DNA from: a virus
Virus record (IMG/VR): IMGVR_UViG_3300009537_000159
Span: 1 to 25,230 of that record
Direction: 5' to 3' (one strand)
Length of the DNA stretch: 25,230 nt
Below the pieces are notes generated by a model. The model ran no database searches. It saw only the letters and a list, made by a program, of their open reading frames with translations, and was not told the origin of the DNA. Positions within the stretch are counted from its first letter, which is position 1; every line of letters starts with the position of its first letter. Both the position numbers and the translations under genes were made by a program. Below are positions 1-7,664 of this stretch, piece by piece.

Positions 1-240
1 GGCAGTGGTGGCACGGGTGGCGCAAGTCCGAATGCCGGATCTGGCGATCCCGCCGCAACGAATGAGCCACGCGGCGGCGCCGGTGGCGGTGGCGGCGGTG
101 GACAGCACGGCGGAACTGGCGGCGTGGGCGGTAATGGCGGCCTGTATGGTTCCGGCGGCGGTGGTGGCGGCGGAGGTTCGACCGGCGGCGCCGGTGGCGC
201 TGGCGCGAGCGGAATCGTGGTGGTGACAACTTATGTTTGA
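1..240 (+). CDS. Glycine-rich virion protein, C-terminal part (5' end outside window)
   Basis: The reading frame is open from base 1 and stops with TGA at 238-240, leaving 79 residues. The product is dominated by Gly-Gly runs with Ala/Asn/Ser and ends in a short beta-strand (GIVVVTTYV). That layout, a glycine-rich domain closed by a GIVIV-type strand, is known from phage tail-fibre and virion surface proteins. The segment TNEPRGGAGGGGGG recurs almost exactly in the glycine-rich gene ending at 2377, so the two are paralogues. The last 8 bases overlap the next gene. The start and N-terminal domains are not in the window. A surface or adhesion role is inferred from composition and context. Confidence 0.75.
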   Translation, partial: GSGGTGGASPNAGSGDPAATNEPRGGAGGGGGGGQHGGTGGVGGNGGLYGSGGGGGGGGSTGGAGGAGASGIVVVTTYV

Positions 241-616
241 TCTTGCGGCGGCGCGGGAATATCGGCATCGGGCTGAAATCGAGCCCGACAACGGAGAGCC
301 GGTCACGTTCAAATGGCATTGGCCGCGCGGGACCTTCGAGAAGCGCATGAGCGGGTATGAGCTTGCGGCGTTTGTCCTGCCGCACATGCCGGCGATTCTC
401 CCGCTGTTGACCGGACATCCGCGCATCCGGCTGGAGTTCGAGGCAATGCTCGTACTGCTCGCGACCAGTCCGCGCGCCGCAATCGATGAAGTGCTGCCCT
501 GGATTCGTCCCGTGCTTCGCACGGAAACCGACGACATAATCGAAATGCAAATCGGCTCGCGTGTGGAGCAATCTGGCCCCGTGCATTTTGTTCAGGGGGT
601 CGAATGTCCCTTGTAA
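233..616 (+). CDS. Hypothetical small phage protein between glycine-rich genes
   Basis: Encodes 127 residues with normal, non-repetitive composition, unlike its neighbours. The first half is polar with an aromatic patch (KWHWPRGTF, near residues 27-35). The middle (about residues 42-95) looks helical and hydrophobic (ELAAFVLPHMPAILPLL, then LEFEAMLVLLATSP). The start overlaps the preceding stop by 8 bases, and the end overlaps the next start by 13 bases, which suggests translational coupling. No family was recognised. The sandwich position between two glycine-rich virion genes suggests a small assembly or chaperone-like partner, but that is only context. No signal peptide or clear membrane segment is seen. 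Confidence 0.7.
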   Translation: MFDLAAAREYRHRAEIEPDNGEPVTFKWHWPRGTFEKRMSGYELAAFVLPHMPAILPLLTGHPRIRLEFEAMLVLLATSPRAAIDEVLPWIRPVLRTETDDIIEMQIGSRVEQSGPVHFVQGVECPL

Positions 617-1479
617 CGCTTTTTACCGTCTCCGGTAATTTTACAAAATCGACAGAGGTTGATGTCGAAATATGGGTTGTTGGCGGCGGTGGCGGCGGCG
701 GGTCGGGACGGCGGGCCGCTGCCGGTGGCATTCGCGGCGGTGGCGGTGGCGGTGGCGGCGCGGGGCTGGCCTACAATTCTTTCCCGGCTTCGATCCTCTC
801 CGGGACGACGGTCATCACGATTGGCGGTGGCGGTGCTGGAGGATTCCCGGCCGGAGCGGCGAGCAGAGCCGGAGCGGGTACGGACGACACTGACGGAAAC
901 GCCGGATCGAATGGCGTCGATACGACGTTCGCGGCATGGCTTCGTGGCGAACGCGGGCTCGGTGGCATTGCTGGGAGCACGAGTAGCCTGCATGCTGGTG
1001 GTGCGGCCGGGAAAGGCATACAATCTGGGCTTGGGACTGCCGGCGGAAGCGGAAGTGGAAGCGCAAGCGGTACCGGTGCATCGGCCACTACGCTGTGGGG
1101 TGCGACTGGCGGCGGCGGCGGCGGATCGTTGACGGCAAGTAACGGACTATCTGGAGGAAATGCCGGCGGGAGCGGTGGCTCGTCCGTTGTGCCGACTGCT
1201 ATTGTCGGCGGATTCCAAGGCAGCGGTGCTATTCCGCTTGGTGTGCATGGTATCGGCGGAAATTCGGTTTCTGGATATATGGCTCGCGGGGGCGTGGGAG
1301 GCGGCGGTGGTAGTCCTGGGAGTACCGGTGTTGTTCCCATACCGTTTATAATTTCCGGTTCTGGCGGTCATGGTCAATTCGGCGGTGGCGGTGGTGGCGG
1401 AGGCGGATCGTTGAACGGATACAATAGCGGGGCTGGCGGTAACGGCGGTGATGGTTTGTGCTTGGTGGTGGGAAACTAA
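604..1479 (+). CDS. Glycine-rich virion/tail-fibre-type protein
   Basis: Encodes 291 residues. The N-terminal 30 residues form alternating beta-strand sequence (MSLVTLFTVSGNFTKSTEVD, then EIWVVGGGG). The rest is a glycine-rich domain of Gly-Gly-X repeats ending in SLNGYNSGAGGNGGDG and a hydrophobic strand (LCLVV). The same NSGAGGNGG ending occurs in the next gene, so the two are tandem paralogues. Known phage glycine-rich domains are extended, surface-exposed and often involved in host adhesion. Here the genes sit upstream of the head protease, not after the tape measure. The start ATG lies in the 3' end of the previous gene. Function is inferred from composition only. Confidence 0.8.
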   Translation: MSLVTLFTVSGNFTKSTEVDVEIWVVGGGGGGGSGRRAAAGGIRGGGGGGGGAGLAYNSFPASILSGTTVITIGGGGAGGFPAGAASRAGAGTDDTDGNAGSNGVDTTFAAWLRGERGLGGIAGSTSSLHAGGAAGKGIQSGLGTAGGSGSGSASGTGASATTLWGATGGGGGGSLTASNGLSGGNAGGSGGSSVVPTAIVGGFQGSGAIPLGVHGIGGNSVSGYMARGGVGGGGGSPGSTGVVPIPFIISGSGGHGQFGGGGGGGGGSLNGYNSGAGGNGGDGLCLVVGN

Positions 1480-1480
1480 A

Positions 1481-2377
1481 ATGGCCGATATAAATATCTA
1501 TACAGCCATCGGCTCCGCTACGTGGTCAAGGCCGGCGAATTGTCAGGGTGTTTCCATTATCGCGATTGGCGGCGGCGGTGGAGGTGGCTCTGGAGCAAGG
1601 CGCGCGAGCGGCACGAATTCATGCGGTGGGGCCGGTGGTGGCGCGGGAGGATTTACCAGCGCGTTTATCGGCGGTCCACTGCTTAGCGGTTCGATGGATG
1701 TGAGTATCGGGATGGGCGGCGCTGGAGGGCTCGCGACAACCGCGGACAACACGAATGGCGTCGCCGGCATGGTCGGTTCAAGCTCTCATTTTTCGGTTTT
1801 TGTAAAAGCCGGTACGGGTAACGGAGGTGGCGCCGGAACAACGGGCACAAGCTCGACCGGAGGAACTGGCGGCGTCGGAGAAGAGGCCGGTGCGAACGGA
1901 GGTGGCGGAAGCGTAAACGGTACTGCCGTGCAAGGGTCGGCCGGTACGATGCGCCAGCCTGGTGGCGGTGGCGGTGCGGGCGGACTAAATACCACGCCGA
2001 CCGCAAGAGCCGGCGCCAAGGGTGGCGATTCAGGCAGTGCCGCGCGAACCACGACTTTAGTCGGGGGCGGTGGCGGCGCCGCCGACGGAACGAATAGCGG
2101 CGGCATTGGCGATTCCGCCGTCACGAATGAGCCGCGTGGCGGGGCAGGCGGCGGCGGGGGCGGGGCGTTTGCGAGCGGAGTGGCCGGTTCTGGTGGCAAC
2201 GGTGGTATCTATGGCGGAGGAGGAGGCGGCGGCGGCGGCGCGCTGAACGGTTCGAATAGCGGCGCGGGTGGCAACGGTGGCCAGGGGATCGTGATCGTGC
2301 AGAGTATTACCGGTGTCGCGGCTTCGGGCGGCGGTTTGCTTGTTCATCCCGGCATGGCCGGCGGAATGAGGGGCTGA
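1481..2377 (+). CDS. Glycine-rich virion/tail-fibre-type protein, paralogue of the preceding gene
   Basis: Encodes 298 residues from the ATG at 1481 (MADINIYTAIGSATWSRP). An upstream ATG at 1448 is in frame but buried in the previous gene, whereas 1481 follows a GGTGGTGGGA ribosome site and begins 1 base after the previous stop. The N-terminal strand region (about residues 1-32) ends in VSIIAIGGGGGGG and is followed by about 240 residues of glycine-rich repeats. A closing GIVIVQ strand follows, then a short tail (AASGGGLLVHPGMAGG). It shares TNEPRGGAGGGGGG with the partial gene at the left edge and ALNGSNSGAGGNGG with the gene before it. A surface or adhesion role is inferred, not shown. Confidence 0.8.
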   Translation: MADINIYTAIGSATWSRPANCQGVSIIAIGGGGGGGSGARRASGTNSCGGAGGGAGGFTSAFIGGPLLSGSMDVSIGMGGAGGLATTADNTNGVAGMVGSSSHFSVFVKAGTGNGGGAGTTGTSSTGGTGGVGEEAGANGGGGSVNGTAVQGSAGTMRQPGGGGGAGGLNTTPTARAGAKGGDSGSAARTTTLVGGGGGAADGTNSGGIGDSAVTNEPRGGAGGGGGGAFASGVAGSGGNGGIYGGGGGGGGGALNGSNSGAGGNGGQGIVIVQSITGVAASGGGLLVHPGMAGGMRG

Positions 2378-2378
2378 G

Positions 2379-3785
2379 ATGCAGCGTCAAATTGTGCGCG
2401 GGGCAAGCGCTGGGGCTGGGCTGATCTTTCACGTCTTCGTGCAGGATTCGACGGCGACGGATGGATCCGGCAAGTCGGGCCTGGTGTTTTCGGATTTCTC
2501 CTGCCGGTATGTACGCAATGGAGAGGCGATTTCCGGAGCCATTACCCCCCAGACGATCGCGACGCTCGGAACCTACGCCGCGCCGGATGCGAACACGAAC
2601 ATCCGTATCGCTCCGGTCGATGATTCCAACATGCCAGGAGTCTACGAGATTCAAATCCATCTGGATTGGGTGAACTCAACGAACTCCTGCCAGTCGCTCA
2701 CGATCTTTCTCACGGCATCCGGCGCGGCGGCGCTTCCGGTTCAAATCATCCTTGTCGCCTACAACCCGCAGGATGGCGTACGCCTGGGGCTGACCGCGCT
2801 TCCGAATGCGGCGGCCGACGGCGTTGGCGGCCTTCCGATCTCGGATGCTGGAGGATTGGACCTCGATTCGATCAAGGCAAAGACGGATAATCTTCCACCG
2901 GACCCGGCCGATGCCTCTGATATCGCGGCTCTCTTTGCCGCGCTTCCGAGCGCCGGAGATGTTGCCGGCGCGGTCTGGGCCGCGACTGGGCTGCTCGGGA
3001 AAAATTATGCCACGATGATCGCGGAGATTGACGCCGCTCAAATTATTCGCATCGGCCAGTTCCAGGCCGGCTCGACGACGCAAGCGCTTGTGCTCGATGC
3101 GGGGGCCAGCGGCGTTGACGATTTCTACAACCGGACAACGATCACGATTGCAACCGGGGCCTCCGCCGGTCAGAATCGCATAATCAACGATTACGATGGA
3201 ACATCGCAAACGGCCTATCTGGATCGGCCAGTCTTGGTCGGAGCTCCGGCGGCTGGAGCTTATTTCGCCATAGACTCCCGCGGGAACATGCGTTCCGCGA
3301 GCGATCTGGCGATCGGCCTGGCGCAGGGAGGCGATGTCACCTATATCGACCTTCAAGCCACCGAATCGGCGGAAAACGATTTCTACAACCGGATGCTGAT
3401 TATGATTGAGTCCGGGACCGGGGCCGGGCAGGCGCGTTTGATCGAGGATTATATCGGATCGAGTAAACGCGCGCTGGTGGCGCGGGACTGGATTACGCCG
3501 CCGGACAACACGAGCCGTTACGTGATTTTGCCATTCGGATCGGTCGCGGTTTCCGGAATCGACGGCGAGGCTGTCGATGAGATCATGGATCGTACGGCCG
3601 GCGTCGAGACGGGTATGACGCTCAGGCAAGCGCAGCGGTTGATCTTGGCGGCGCTGGCCGGGAAATTGTCCGGAGCCGCGACAACATCGATAGCCATTCG
3701 AGACACCAACGACACGAAGAACCGAATTTCCGCCACCGTGGACACGGATGGAAACCGAACGGCGGTAACGCTGGATGCGAGCTAA
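2379..3785 (+). CDS. Modular phage structural protein with duplicated beta domain
   Basis: Encodes 468 residues. Residues 1-130 resemble the Ig-like, BppU-type N-terminal module of phage tail/baseplate proteins (DSTATDGSGKSGLVFSDFSC, later PGVYEIQIHLDW). Two related domains follow at roughly 225-300 and 317-387. Each carries a DFYNR...G(A/T)GAGQ-R-I-(N/E)DY core, so they look like an internal duplication. The C-terminus (TGMTLRQAQRLILAALAGKLSG, then DTNDTKNRISATVDTDGNRT) matches a tail module widespread in phage structural proteins. It starts 1 base after the preceding stop. It is likely a virion surface or baseplate-type component. Its location before the head protease is unusual for that role. 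Confidence 0.8.
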   Translation: MQRQIVRGASAGAGLIFHVFVQDSTATDGSGKSGLVFSDFSCRYVRNGEAISGAITPQTIATLGTYAAPDANTNIRIAPVDDSNMPGVYEIQIHLDWVNSTNSCQSLTIFLTASGAAALPVQIILVAYNPQDGVRLGLTALPNAAADGVGGLPISDAGGLDLDSIKAKTDNLPPDPADASDIAALFAALPSAGDVAGAVWAATGLLGKNYATMIAEIDAAQIIRIGQFQAGSTTQALVLDAGASGVDDFYNRTTITIATGASAGQNRIINDYDGTSQTAYLDRPVLVGAPAAGAYFAIDSRGNMRSASDLAIGLAQGGDVTYIDLQATESAENDFYNRMLIMIESGTGAGQARLIEDYIGSSKRALVARDWITPPDNTSRYVILPFGSVAVSGIDGEAVDEIMDRTAGVETGMTLRQAQRLILAALAGKLSGAATTSIAIRDTNDTKNRISATVDTDGNRTAVTLDAS

Positions 3786-3788
3786 CTT

Positions 3789-4166
3789 ATGTTTCCACGA
3801 CGCTACTTTGCGGCCGGGCTCTTCGCTCCACGCTACTATCCAGGAGAGTCCGTGTCCGTCGGCGTTCCGTCTGGCGTCGTTGTGCCGCTTTACATGTTCG
3901 GTCCGGCGGTATTGCCAGATATCGTCGTCAAGAAAAAGACCGGCTCCCTCGTCAAGCCGCTCCCGGCGCGCGCCAGGTGGCGCGTCCCGGCTTGTTTTGT
4001 TTCCGCCGGAGCGGAAGTCCACGCCAGCATGGCGCGATTTGGGCTTGGCATCCAGGGATGTATGGGACTCGGCGGGGCGGAAACGGCCGTCGAAATTCGA
4101 TTGCCGACCGCCGATGGGATGATCAAGGCGGACGAAGAGGAACTTCTGCTCATGGGCGGACTTTAA
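3789..4166 (+). CDS. Small hypothetical phage protein with aromatic/Arg-rich N-terminus
   Basis: Encodes 125 residues. The N-terminus (MFPRRYFAAGLFAPRYYPGE) is a Tyr/Phe/Pro/Arg motif seen in small proteins near phage structural genes. The remainder is beta-rich with several valine-rich strands (VSVGVPSGVVVPLYMFG) and an acidic C-terminus (KADEEELLLMGGL). It begins 3 bases after the previous stop and ends 12 bases before the protease gene. Its function is unknown. The context suggests a minor virion or connector-associated part. The opposite strand is also open here but has no matching start context and is treated as a shadow. Confidence 0.75.
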   Translation: MFPRRYFAAGLFAPRYYPGESVSVGVPSGVVVPLYMFGPAVLPDIVVKKKTGSLVKPLPARARWRVPACFVSAGAEVHASMARFGLGIQGCMGLGGAETAVEIRLPTADGMIKADEEELLLMGGL

Positions 4167-4178
4167 AGGGGAAAGAAA

Positions 4179-5105
4179 ATGTTACATAATCCAAAGTGCG
4201 TCCGGATGCACGCCGGCCCTTGGGCAATCGATCCGGGTTGGGCGGAAGCGATGCTCGCCTACATCAAGAGCGGGGCGCCCATTCCGGATGTCTCGCCCGT
4301 TAAGTCGGCGGTTGACGCGCTGCGCGAAAACGACGACATGCGGGCGGCCGGCGTGACGAAAATCATGCGTGATGCGAACCAAAATCTTATGTATCAGGTC
4401 ATGGATGGCGTTGCGGCGATCGGGATCGATGGCCCCATGTCGAAATTCGACTCGAAGCTCGGGGGGACGAACACTATTCGTAGCCGGTTCGCGGTTAGGA
4501 TGGCCAATGCTGACCCGGAGGTCGGCTCGATCCTGCTCCGGATCGACTCGCCCGGCGGCCATGTGGCCGGGACGCAGGAGCTTGCGGCCGACGTGGCGGC
4601 CTCGGCCAAGCCCGTGACGGCATTTATTGAGGACCAGGGGGCGAGCGCGGCGTACTGGGTGGCCTCGCAGGCAAAAAAGATCATCGCCAACGAAATGGCG
4701 CTGGTTGGCTCGATCGGGACATACGCCGTGGTTCACGACGAGAGTAAAGCTGCGGACATCAAGGGCATCAAGGTCCACGTGGTCTCGTCCGGGCCCTGGA
4801 AGGGCGGCGGCCAGCCGGGGACCGAGATAACCGGTGAGCAGCTCTCGCAGATCCAGGAGATCGTGGACGATTACAGCCAGAAATTCGTGGATGCCGTGGC
4901 CGCCGGTCGCGGGATGGGGCGGAAAGACGCTGCTGCCCTGGCGGATGGGCGGGTGTGGATTGCCTCGAAGGCGAAAAAACTCGGGCTCATTGACCAGGTG
5001 GGTACGCTCGATGAGGCCATGGCGTTCGCGGCGGACAAGGCTGTCCGGCGCCTGGGACGGGGCGCCAAGGCAGACCTGCTGATTCGGTTGGCAAAAGAAA
5101 ATTGA
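4179..5105 (+). CDS. S49-family (SppA/lambda C-like) prohead protease
   Basis: Encodes 308 residues preceded by AAAGGGGAAAG. S49 features visible in order are the beta-strand and DSPGG turn (residues 123-127), the nucleophile Ser156 in DQGASAAYW, and the general base Lys208 in SSGPWKGGGQPG, forming the Ser-Lys dyad of SppA-type peptidases. The helical tail (about 215-308) is typical of the family. In lambda-type phages such proteases cleave scaffold and capsid proteins inside the procapsid. The next gene encodes an HK97-fold capsid protein with an N-terminal scaffold-like region, a fitting substrate. No signal peptide is present, consistent with a cytoplasmic assembly protease. No internal start for a nested scaffold product was established. 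Confidence 0.92.
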   Translation: MLHNPKCVRMHAGPWAIDPGWAEAMLAYIKSGAPIPDVSPVKSAVDALRENDDMRAAGVTKIMRDANQNLMYQVMDGVAAIGIDGPMSKFDSKLGGTNTIRSRFAVRMANADPEVGSILLRIDSPGGHVAGTQELAADVAASAKPVTAFIEDQGASAAYWVASQAKKIIANEMALVGSIGTYAVVHDESKAADIKGIKVHVVSSGPWKGGGQPGTEITGEQLSQIQEIVDDYSQKFVDAVAAGRGMGRKDAAALADGRVWIASKAKKLGLIDQVGTLDEAMAFAADKAVRRLGRGAKADLLIRLAKEN

Positions 5106-5116
5106 AAAGTTTTTCG

Positions 5117-5145
5117 TTGACATATTTCTGGCATTGCGTTACAGC
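5117..5145 (+). promoter_or_regulatory. Candidate sigma70-type promoter after the protease gene
   Basis: A perfect TTGACA (5117-5122) lies in a short AT-rich patch just after the protease stop. It is followed after 17 bases by TACAGC (5140-5145), which matches the -10 consensus at only three of six positions. Transcription from it would start near 5152 and run into the terminator at 5225-5262, giving a transcript of roughly 110 bases unless read-through occurs. The -35 box is convincing and the -10 box weak. Confidence 0.4.
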
Positions 5146-5150
5146 ACCAT

Positions 5151-5264
5151 CTTGAGAGGCCGGGCAATGACCCGGAGCAGTTGCAGGAAGCCGTAGAAGT
5201 ACAACCGAACACGCGGCAATGACTGCGCAGCAAGGCCATAGAGGCTTTGACTGCGCTTTTTTGT
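5151..5264 (+). ncRNA. Candidate structured leader or small RNA upstream of the capsid gene
   Basis: This gap holds a CCGGG-CAATGA-CCCGG hairpin (5160-5175), a second copy of GGCAATGAC at 5215-5223 (first copy 5163-5171), and a terminator hairpin at its 3' end. Both repeat copies contain an ATG. The second (5219) opens a 46-codon frame that runs through the terminator and stops at 5359 inside the capsid gene in another frame, without a good ribosome site. The layout fits either a roughly 110-base phage small RNA or an attenuated leader for the capsid mRNA. No known RNA family was recognised. Confidence 0.35.
5225..5262 (+). terminator. Intrinsic terminator between protease and capsid genes
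   Basis: GCGCAGCAAGGCC (5225-5237) pairs with GGCTTTGACTGCGC (5243-5256), with one bulged A and one G-T pair and the loop ATAGA. A run of six T (5257-5262) follows, then G and more T. This is a textbook intrinsic terminator on the + strand. It ends only 23 bases before the capsid ATG, so no promoter fits between them and capsid expression must depend on read-through, antitermination or RNA processing. Confidence 0.8.
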
Positions 5265-5285
5265 TTTCCGGCGAAAGGGATGACC

Positions 5286-6686
5286 ATGACGCTGAAAGAA
5301 TTACGGGAACTGCGAGCCCAAAAGCTGGAGGCCGCGAAGGCCTTGAAAGCCAAGGCTAGCTCGGAGAAGCGCGAGCCGAGCGATGAGGAGTTCGCCGAGA
5401 TTCAGGCGCGCCTTGACGAATCGGATGCGATTCATGGGCAGATCGAGGCCCTGGTCGCGGAGCGGCAGCAGGTGCTTGAGGGCATTGAACAAAAGATTTC
5501 GGATTTGGCGAAGAGCGCTGGCGCAAGGACGCAGACTGTAGCGGCCTCCGTGCAGGTGCTGCCGAAAGATGAAACTGCGGTGACATCCGAACTACGCGAG
5601 CGGGTCCATGACGATCCGGCGCGCGGGTATTCGGGTTGCGGGGGCTTCGGCCGGTTTGCGGCGGATGTACACTCATTCAACCGCGGCTATGGGATGCCGG
5701 AAGGTCTCCGGCCGATGGCGGCCGCCGGGACCGGGATGAGCGCCGGGATCAAATCGGATGGCGGGGTGCTGGTTCCGCCGGCGTTCTCCACGGCGATCCA
5801 GGACCGCATGGCGCAAAGTTCTAACAGCCTGCTCCAGATGACCGATCAGCTTCCTCCGCTGCCGGACGGTACGGAGTCGATGGAGTACCCGGCCACGAAC
5901 GAAACCAGCCGGGCGGACGGTTCGCGCTCCGGCGGGATTCAGGGGCGCTGGAAGTCCGAACTGACTGGAATGACGGAGAGCGCTCCGACGCTCCGGAGCG
6001 TCAAGTTTACGCCGAGCGAGCTCTACGTTTTCGCCTACATTTCCGACAAACTGCTCAGGCATGCGCCACAGCTTGAGGCGTTTTTGATCGCGCGCGCCGG
6101 AGACGAAATCAATTTCAAAATCGGCGACGGGATCATCAACGGGACCGGCGCCGGTCAACCGCGCGGTATTCTTTCCGGGGCAACGAATGAGCCGCGAGTG
6201 CAAATCGCGAAGGAGACCGGGCAGGCGGCCGCGACCCTGAACACGACGAACCTGGAAAAAATGTACGCCCGCATGCCGTCCGGGAGCGCCACGGCAAGCT
6301 GGCTTATCAATCAGGACGTGCTCCCGCAACTGCTGGCGCTGACGAAGTCGGTCGGCAGCGGCGGGCTTCCCGTTTTCTTGCCGGCCGGCAACATCGCAAG
6401 CGCGCCGTTCGGAACGATTTACGGCCGGCCGATCGTGCCGATCGAATACTGTCCTACGCTGGGGACGGAAGGCGACATTATTTTCGCCGACATGACCAAG
6501 TACGGGACGATGGCACGCGGCACCGTGCAGGCCGGCATGAGCATCCATCTCAAGTTCGATTTCAATCAGACGGCTTTCCGGTTCATTTTCGAGATGGACG
6601 GACAGCCCTGGGCCACTTCCGCAATCACGCCGTTCAAGGGCACGGCAAAGCAAAGCCCGTTTGTCACGCTGGCGCTGCGAGCCTAA
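5286..6686 (+). CDS. HK97-fold major capsid protein with N-terminal scaffold-like (delta) domain
   Basis: Encodes 466 residues from the ATG at 5286, chosen because GAAAGGG sits about 6 bases upstream. An in-frame ATG at 5280 is too close to that site. Residues 1 to about 90 are charged, helical and coiled-coil-like (LKELRELRAQKLEAAKALKA), matching the delta/scaffold segment removed by the prohead protease in HK97-type phages. A linker follows, then the capsid core from about residue 160 (KSDGGVLVPPAFSTAIQDRM). It contains typical HK97-fold stretches such as EINFKIGDGIINGTGAGQPR and RPIVPIEYCPTLGTEGDI. It is the main head shell subunit. The protease directly upstream supports maturation cleavage near the end of the helical segment. 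Confidence 0.93.
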   Translation: MTLKELRELRAQKLEAAKALKAKASSEKREPSDEEFAEIQARLDESDAIHGQIEALVAERQQVLEGIEQKISDLAKSAGARTQTVAASVQVLPKDETAVTSELRERVHDDPARGYSGCGGFGRFAADVHSFNRGYGMPEGLRPMAAAGTGMSAGIKSDGGVLVPPAFSTAIQDRMAQSSNSLLQMTDQLPPLPDGTESMEYPATNETSRADGSRSGGIQGRWKSELTGMTESAPTLRSVKFTPSELYVFAYISDKLLRHAPQLEAFLIARAGDEINFKIGDGIINGTGAGQPRGILSGATNEPRVQIAKETGQAAATLNTTNLEKMYARMPSGSATASWLINQDVLPQLLALTKSVGSGGLPVFLPAGNIASAPFGTIYGRPIVPIEYCPTLGTEGDIIFADMTKYGTMARGTVQAGMSIHLKFDFNQTAFRFIFEMDGQPWATSAITPFKGTAKQSPFVTLALRA

Positions 6687-6704
6687 AGCACAGGGAGCCA
6701 TCCG

Positions 6705-7214
6705 ATGCCGAGCAAGGACTTACTTTACAACCAACATGTTGTCGCGGCATTCTATCCGGTCGCCGACGCCTTCGACGGCGGGATCGATACGGATGTCATC
6801 TGCCTCAGAAATTACGGGCGCGCGACGCTCGTCATTATGACCGGCGCGATTGAAGATACGGCGATCTCCAATCTCGTCACGTTCAGTGCGTGCACGGATG
6901 CGGCGAAGGCCGGTGCAACCGCGATGGCGTGGCATCGGCGATTCAGCCTTTCGTCAACATCGGTTGACACCTGGGAAGCCCTGACGGCTGTGGCCGCCGG
7001 CGGTTACAATTTCGCGGATCGCTCCGATGCGGCCGCGAATAACATCTGGGTCGGCGAAATCACGGCGGCCGAAGTTGCCGCGGCCGTATCCGGTGCCGCT
7101 TTCGCATACGCAACCATCGCCGAGACCGTGAATAAGACAATCACGGCCAGCGGCCTCTGGATTCTTTCCGAGCCGCGCTATCCGCAGCCCGTGCCCAAGA
7201 CGGCCATCGCGTAA
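6705..7214 (+). CDS. Putative virion structural protein following the capsid gene
   Basis: Encodes 169 residues with CAGGGAG upstream. The sequence is beta-rich and alanine-rich without cysteine clusters or membrane segments. The motif LRNYGRATLVIMTGA (about residues 34-48) looks like a beta-sandwich core strand, and the C-terminus (YPQPVPKTAIA) is an extended tail. Small beta proteins of this size right after a capsid gene are often head decoration or accessory virion proteins. No specific family was recognised, so decoration is only a candidate role. It lies 18 bases after the capsid stop and 17 bases before the tail-tube-like gene, in the same apparent operon. Confidence 0.8.
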   Translation: MPSKDLLYNQHVVAAFYPVADAFDGGIDTDVICLRNYGRATLVIMTGAIEDTAISNLVTFSACTDAAKAGATAMAWHRRFSLSSTSVDTWEALTAVAAGGYNFADRSDAAANNIWVGEITAAEVAAAVSGAAFAYATIAETVNKTITASGLWILSEPRYPQPVPKTAIA

Positions 7215-7231
7215 ACGATTGAGGAGAGCGC

Positions 7232-7648
7232 ATGGCGACGAGTGCAGCAAGTCAATCGCTTGGGAGCATCACGTTTAACTCCGGCTTCTTCGCGCAGATC
7301 ACGGACCTTAACTGGAGCGGGATCAAGCGCGAAGCGATTGAAACCAGCCATCAGGGACTGGCCTTGGCTGGCGCGGGCAAATTCGGCAACAAGACTTTCA
7401 TTGCCTCGAAGTTGAACGATCCCGGGGAGATGAAGGTTTCCGGGAATTTCAATCCCGACACGCTTGTTCCGATCGAGGCGACCGCTGAAACCATCACGGT
7501 ATCCATCGGCGATTCAAGCACAAAGGCAAACTGGACCGGGACCGGGTTTATGACCGATTTCGAATGGTCCGGCCCGATCGAGGATCGGATGACATTCAGC
7601 GCGACGATTAAGTTTTCCGGAAACATCACGAAGAACGCAGGATCCTAA
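7232..7648 (+). CDS. Probable major tail tube protein
   Basis: Encodes 138 residues with GAGGAG upstream. The layout fits lambda gpV-like tail tube proteins: an N-terminal strand pair (ITFNSGFFAQITDLNWSGIK), a segment that recognises what to be measured (PGEMKVSGNFNP, where the field of subunits would be offset), and a C-terminal signature GPIEDRMTFSATIKFSGNIT resembling the final strands of the tube fold. In siphoviruses this protein stacks as hexameric rings around the tape measure. The position is odd: tube genes usually follow the tail-completion genes, but here it sits between capsid and connector genes. A head accessory protein with the same fold is the main alternative. Confidence 0.6.
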   Translation: MATSAASQSLGSITFNSGFFAQITDLNWSGIKREAIETSHQGLALAGAGKFGNKTFIASKLNDPGEMKVSGNFNPDTLVPIEATAETITVSIGDSSTKANWTGTGFMTDFEWSGPIEDRMTFSATIKFSGNITKNAGS

Positions 7649-7664
7649 ACGAGGAGCCGTCAAG

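Noticed and set aside
659-1340. Several alternative Arg-rich or Pro-rich frames over the glycine-rich genes
   Set aside because: Gly codon runs (GGN) keep other frames open by composition alone.
2676-4022. 448-codon open frame on the - strand
   Set aside because: It is antisense to the 468-residue structural protein and the small gene after it, has Arg-rich low-information composition, and no start context. It is a GC-rich shadow.
4182-5123. 313-codon open frame on the - strand
   Set aside because: Antisense to the S49 protease, whose catalytic motifs are clear on the + strand.
5151-5264. tRNA gene in the protease-capsid gap
   Set aside because: No cloverleaf with acceptor, anticodon and T-arm could be folded; only a simple hairpin and a terminator are present.
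5219-5359. 46-codon frame across the terminator into the capsid gene
   Set aside because: No ribosome binding site and no protein-like composition. Kept only as a possible influence on the terminator, not listed as a gene.
5987-6002. Perfect palindrome GACGCTCCGGAGCGTC inside the capsid gene
   Set aside because: Isolated palindromes of this size are expected a few times in this GC-rich window. It is useful as a control for the hairpin cluster.
5673-6701. 342-codon open frame on the - strand
   Set aside because: Antisense to the HK97-fold capsid gene; no ribosome site or protein-like features.
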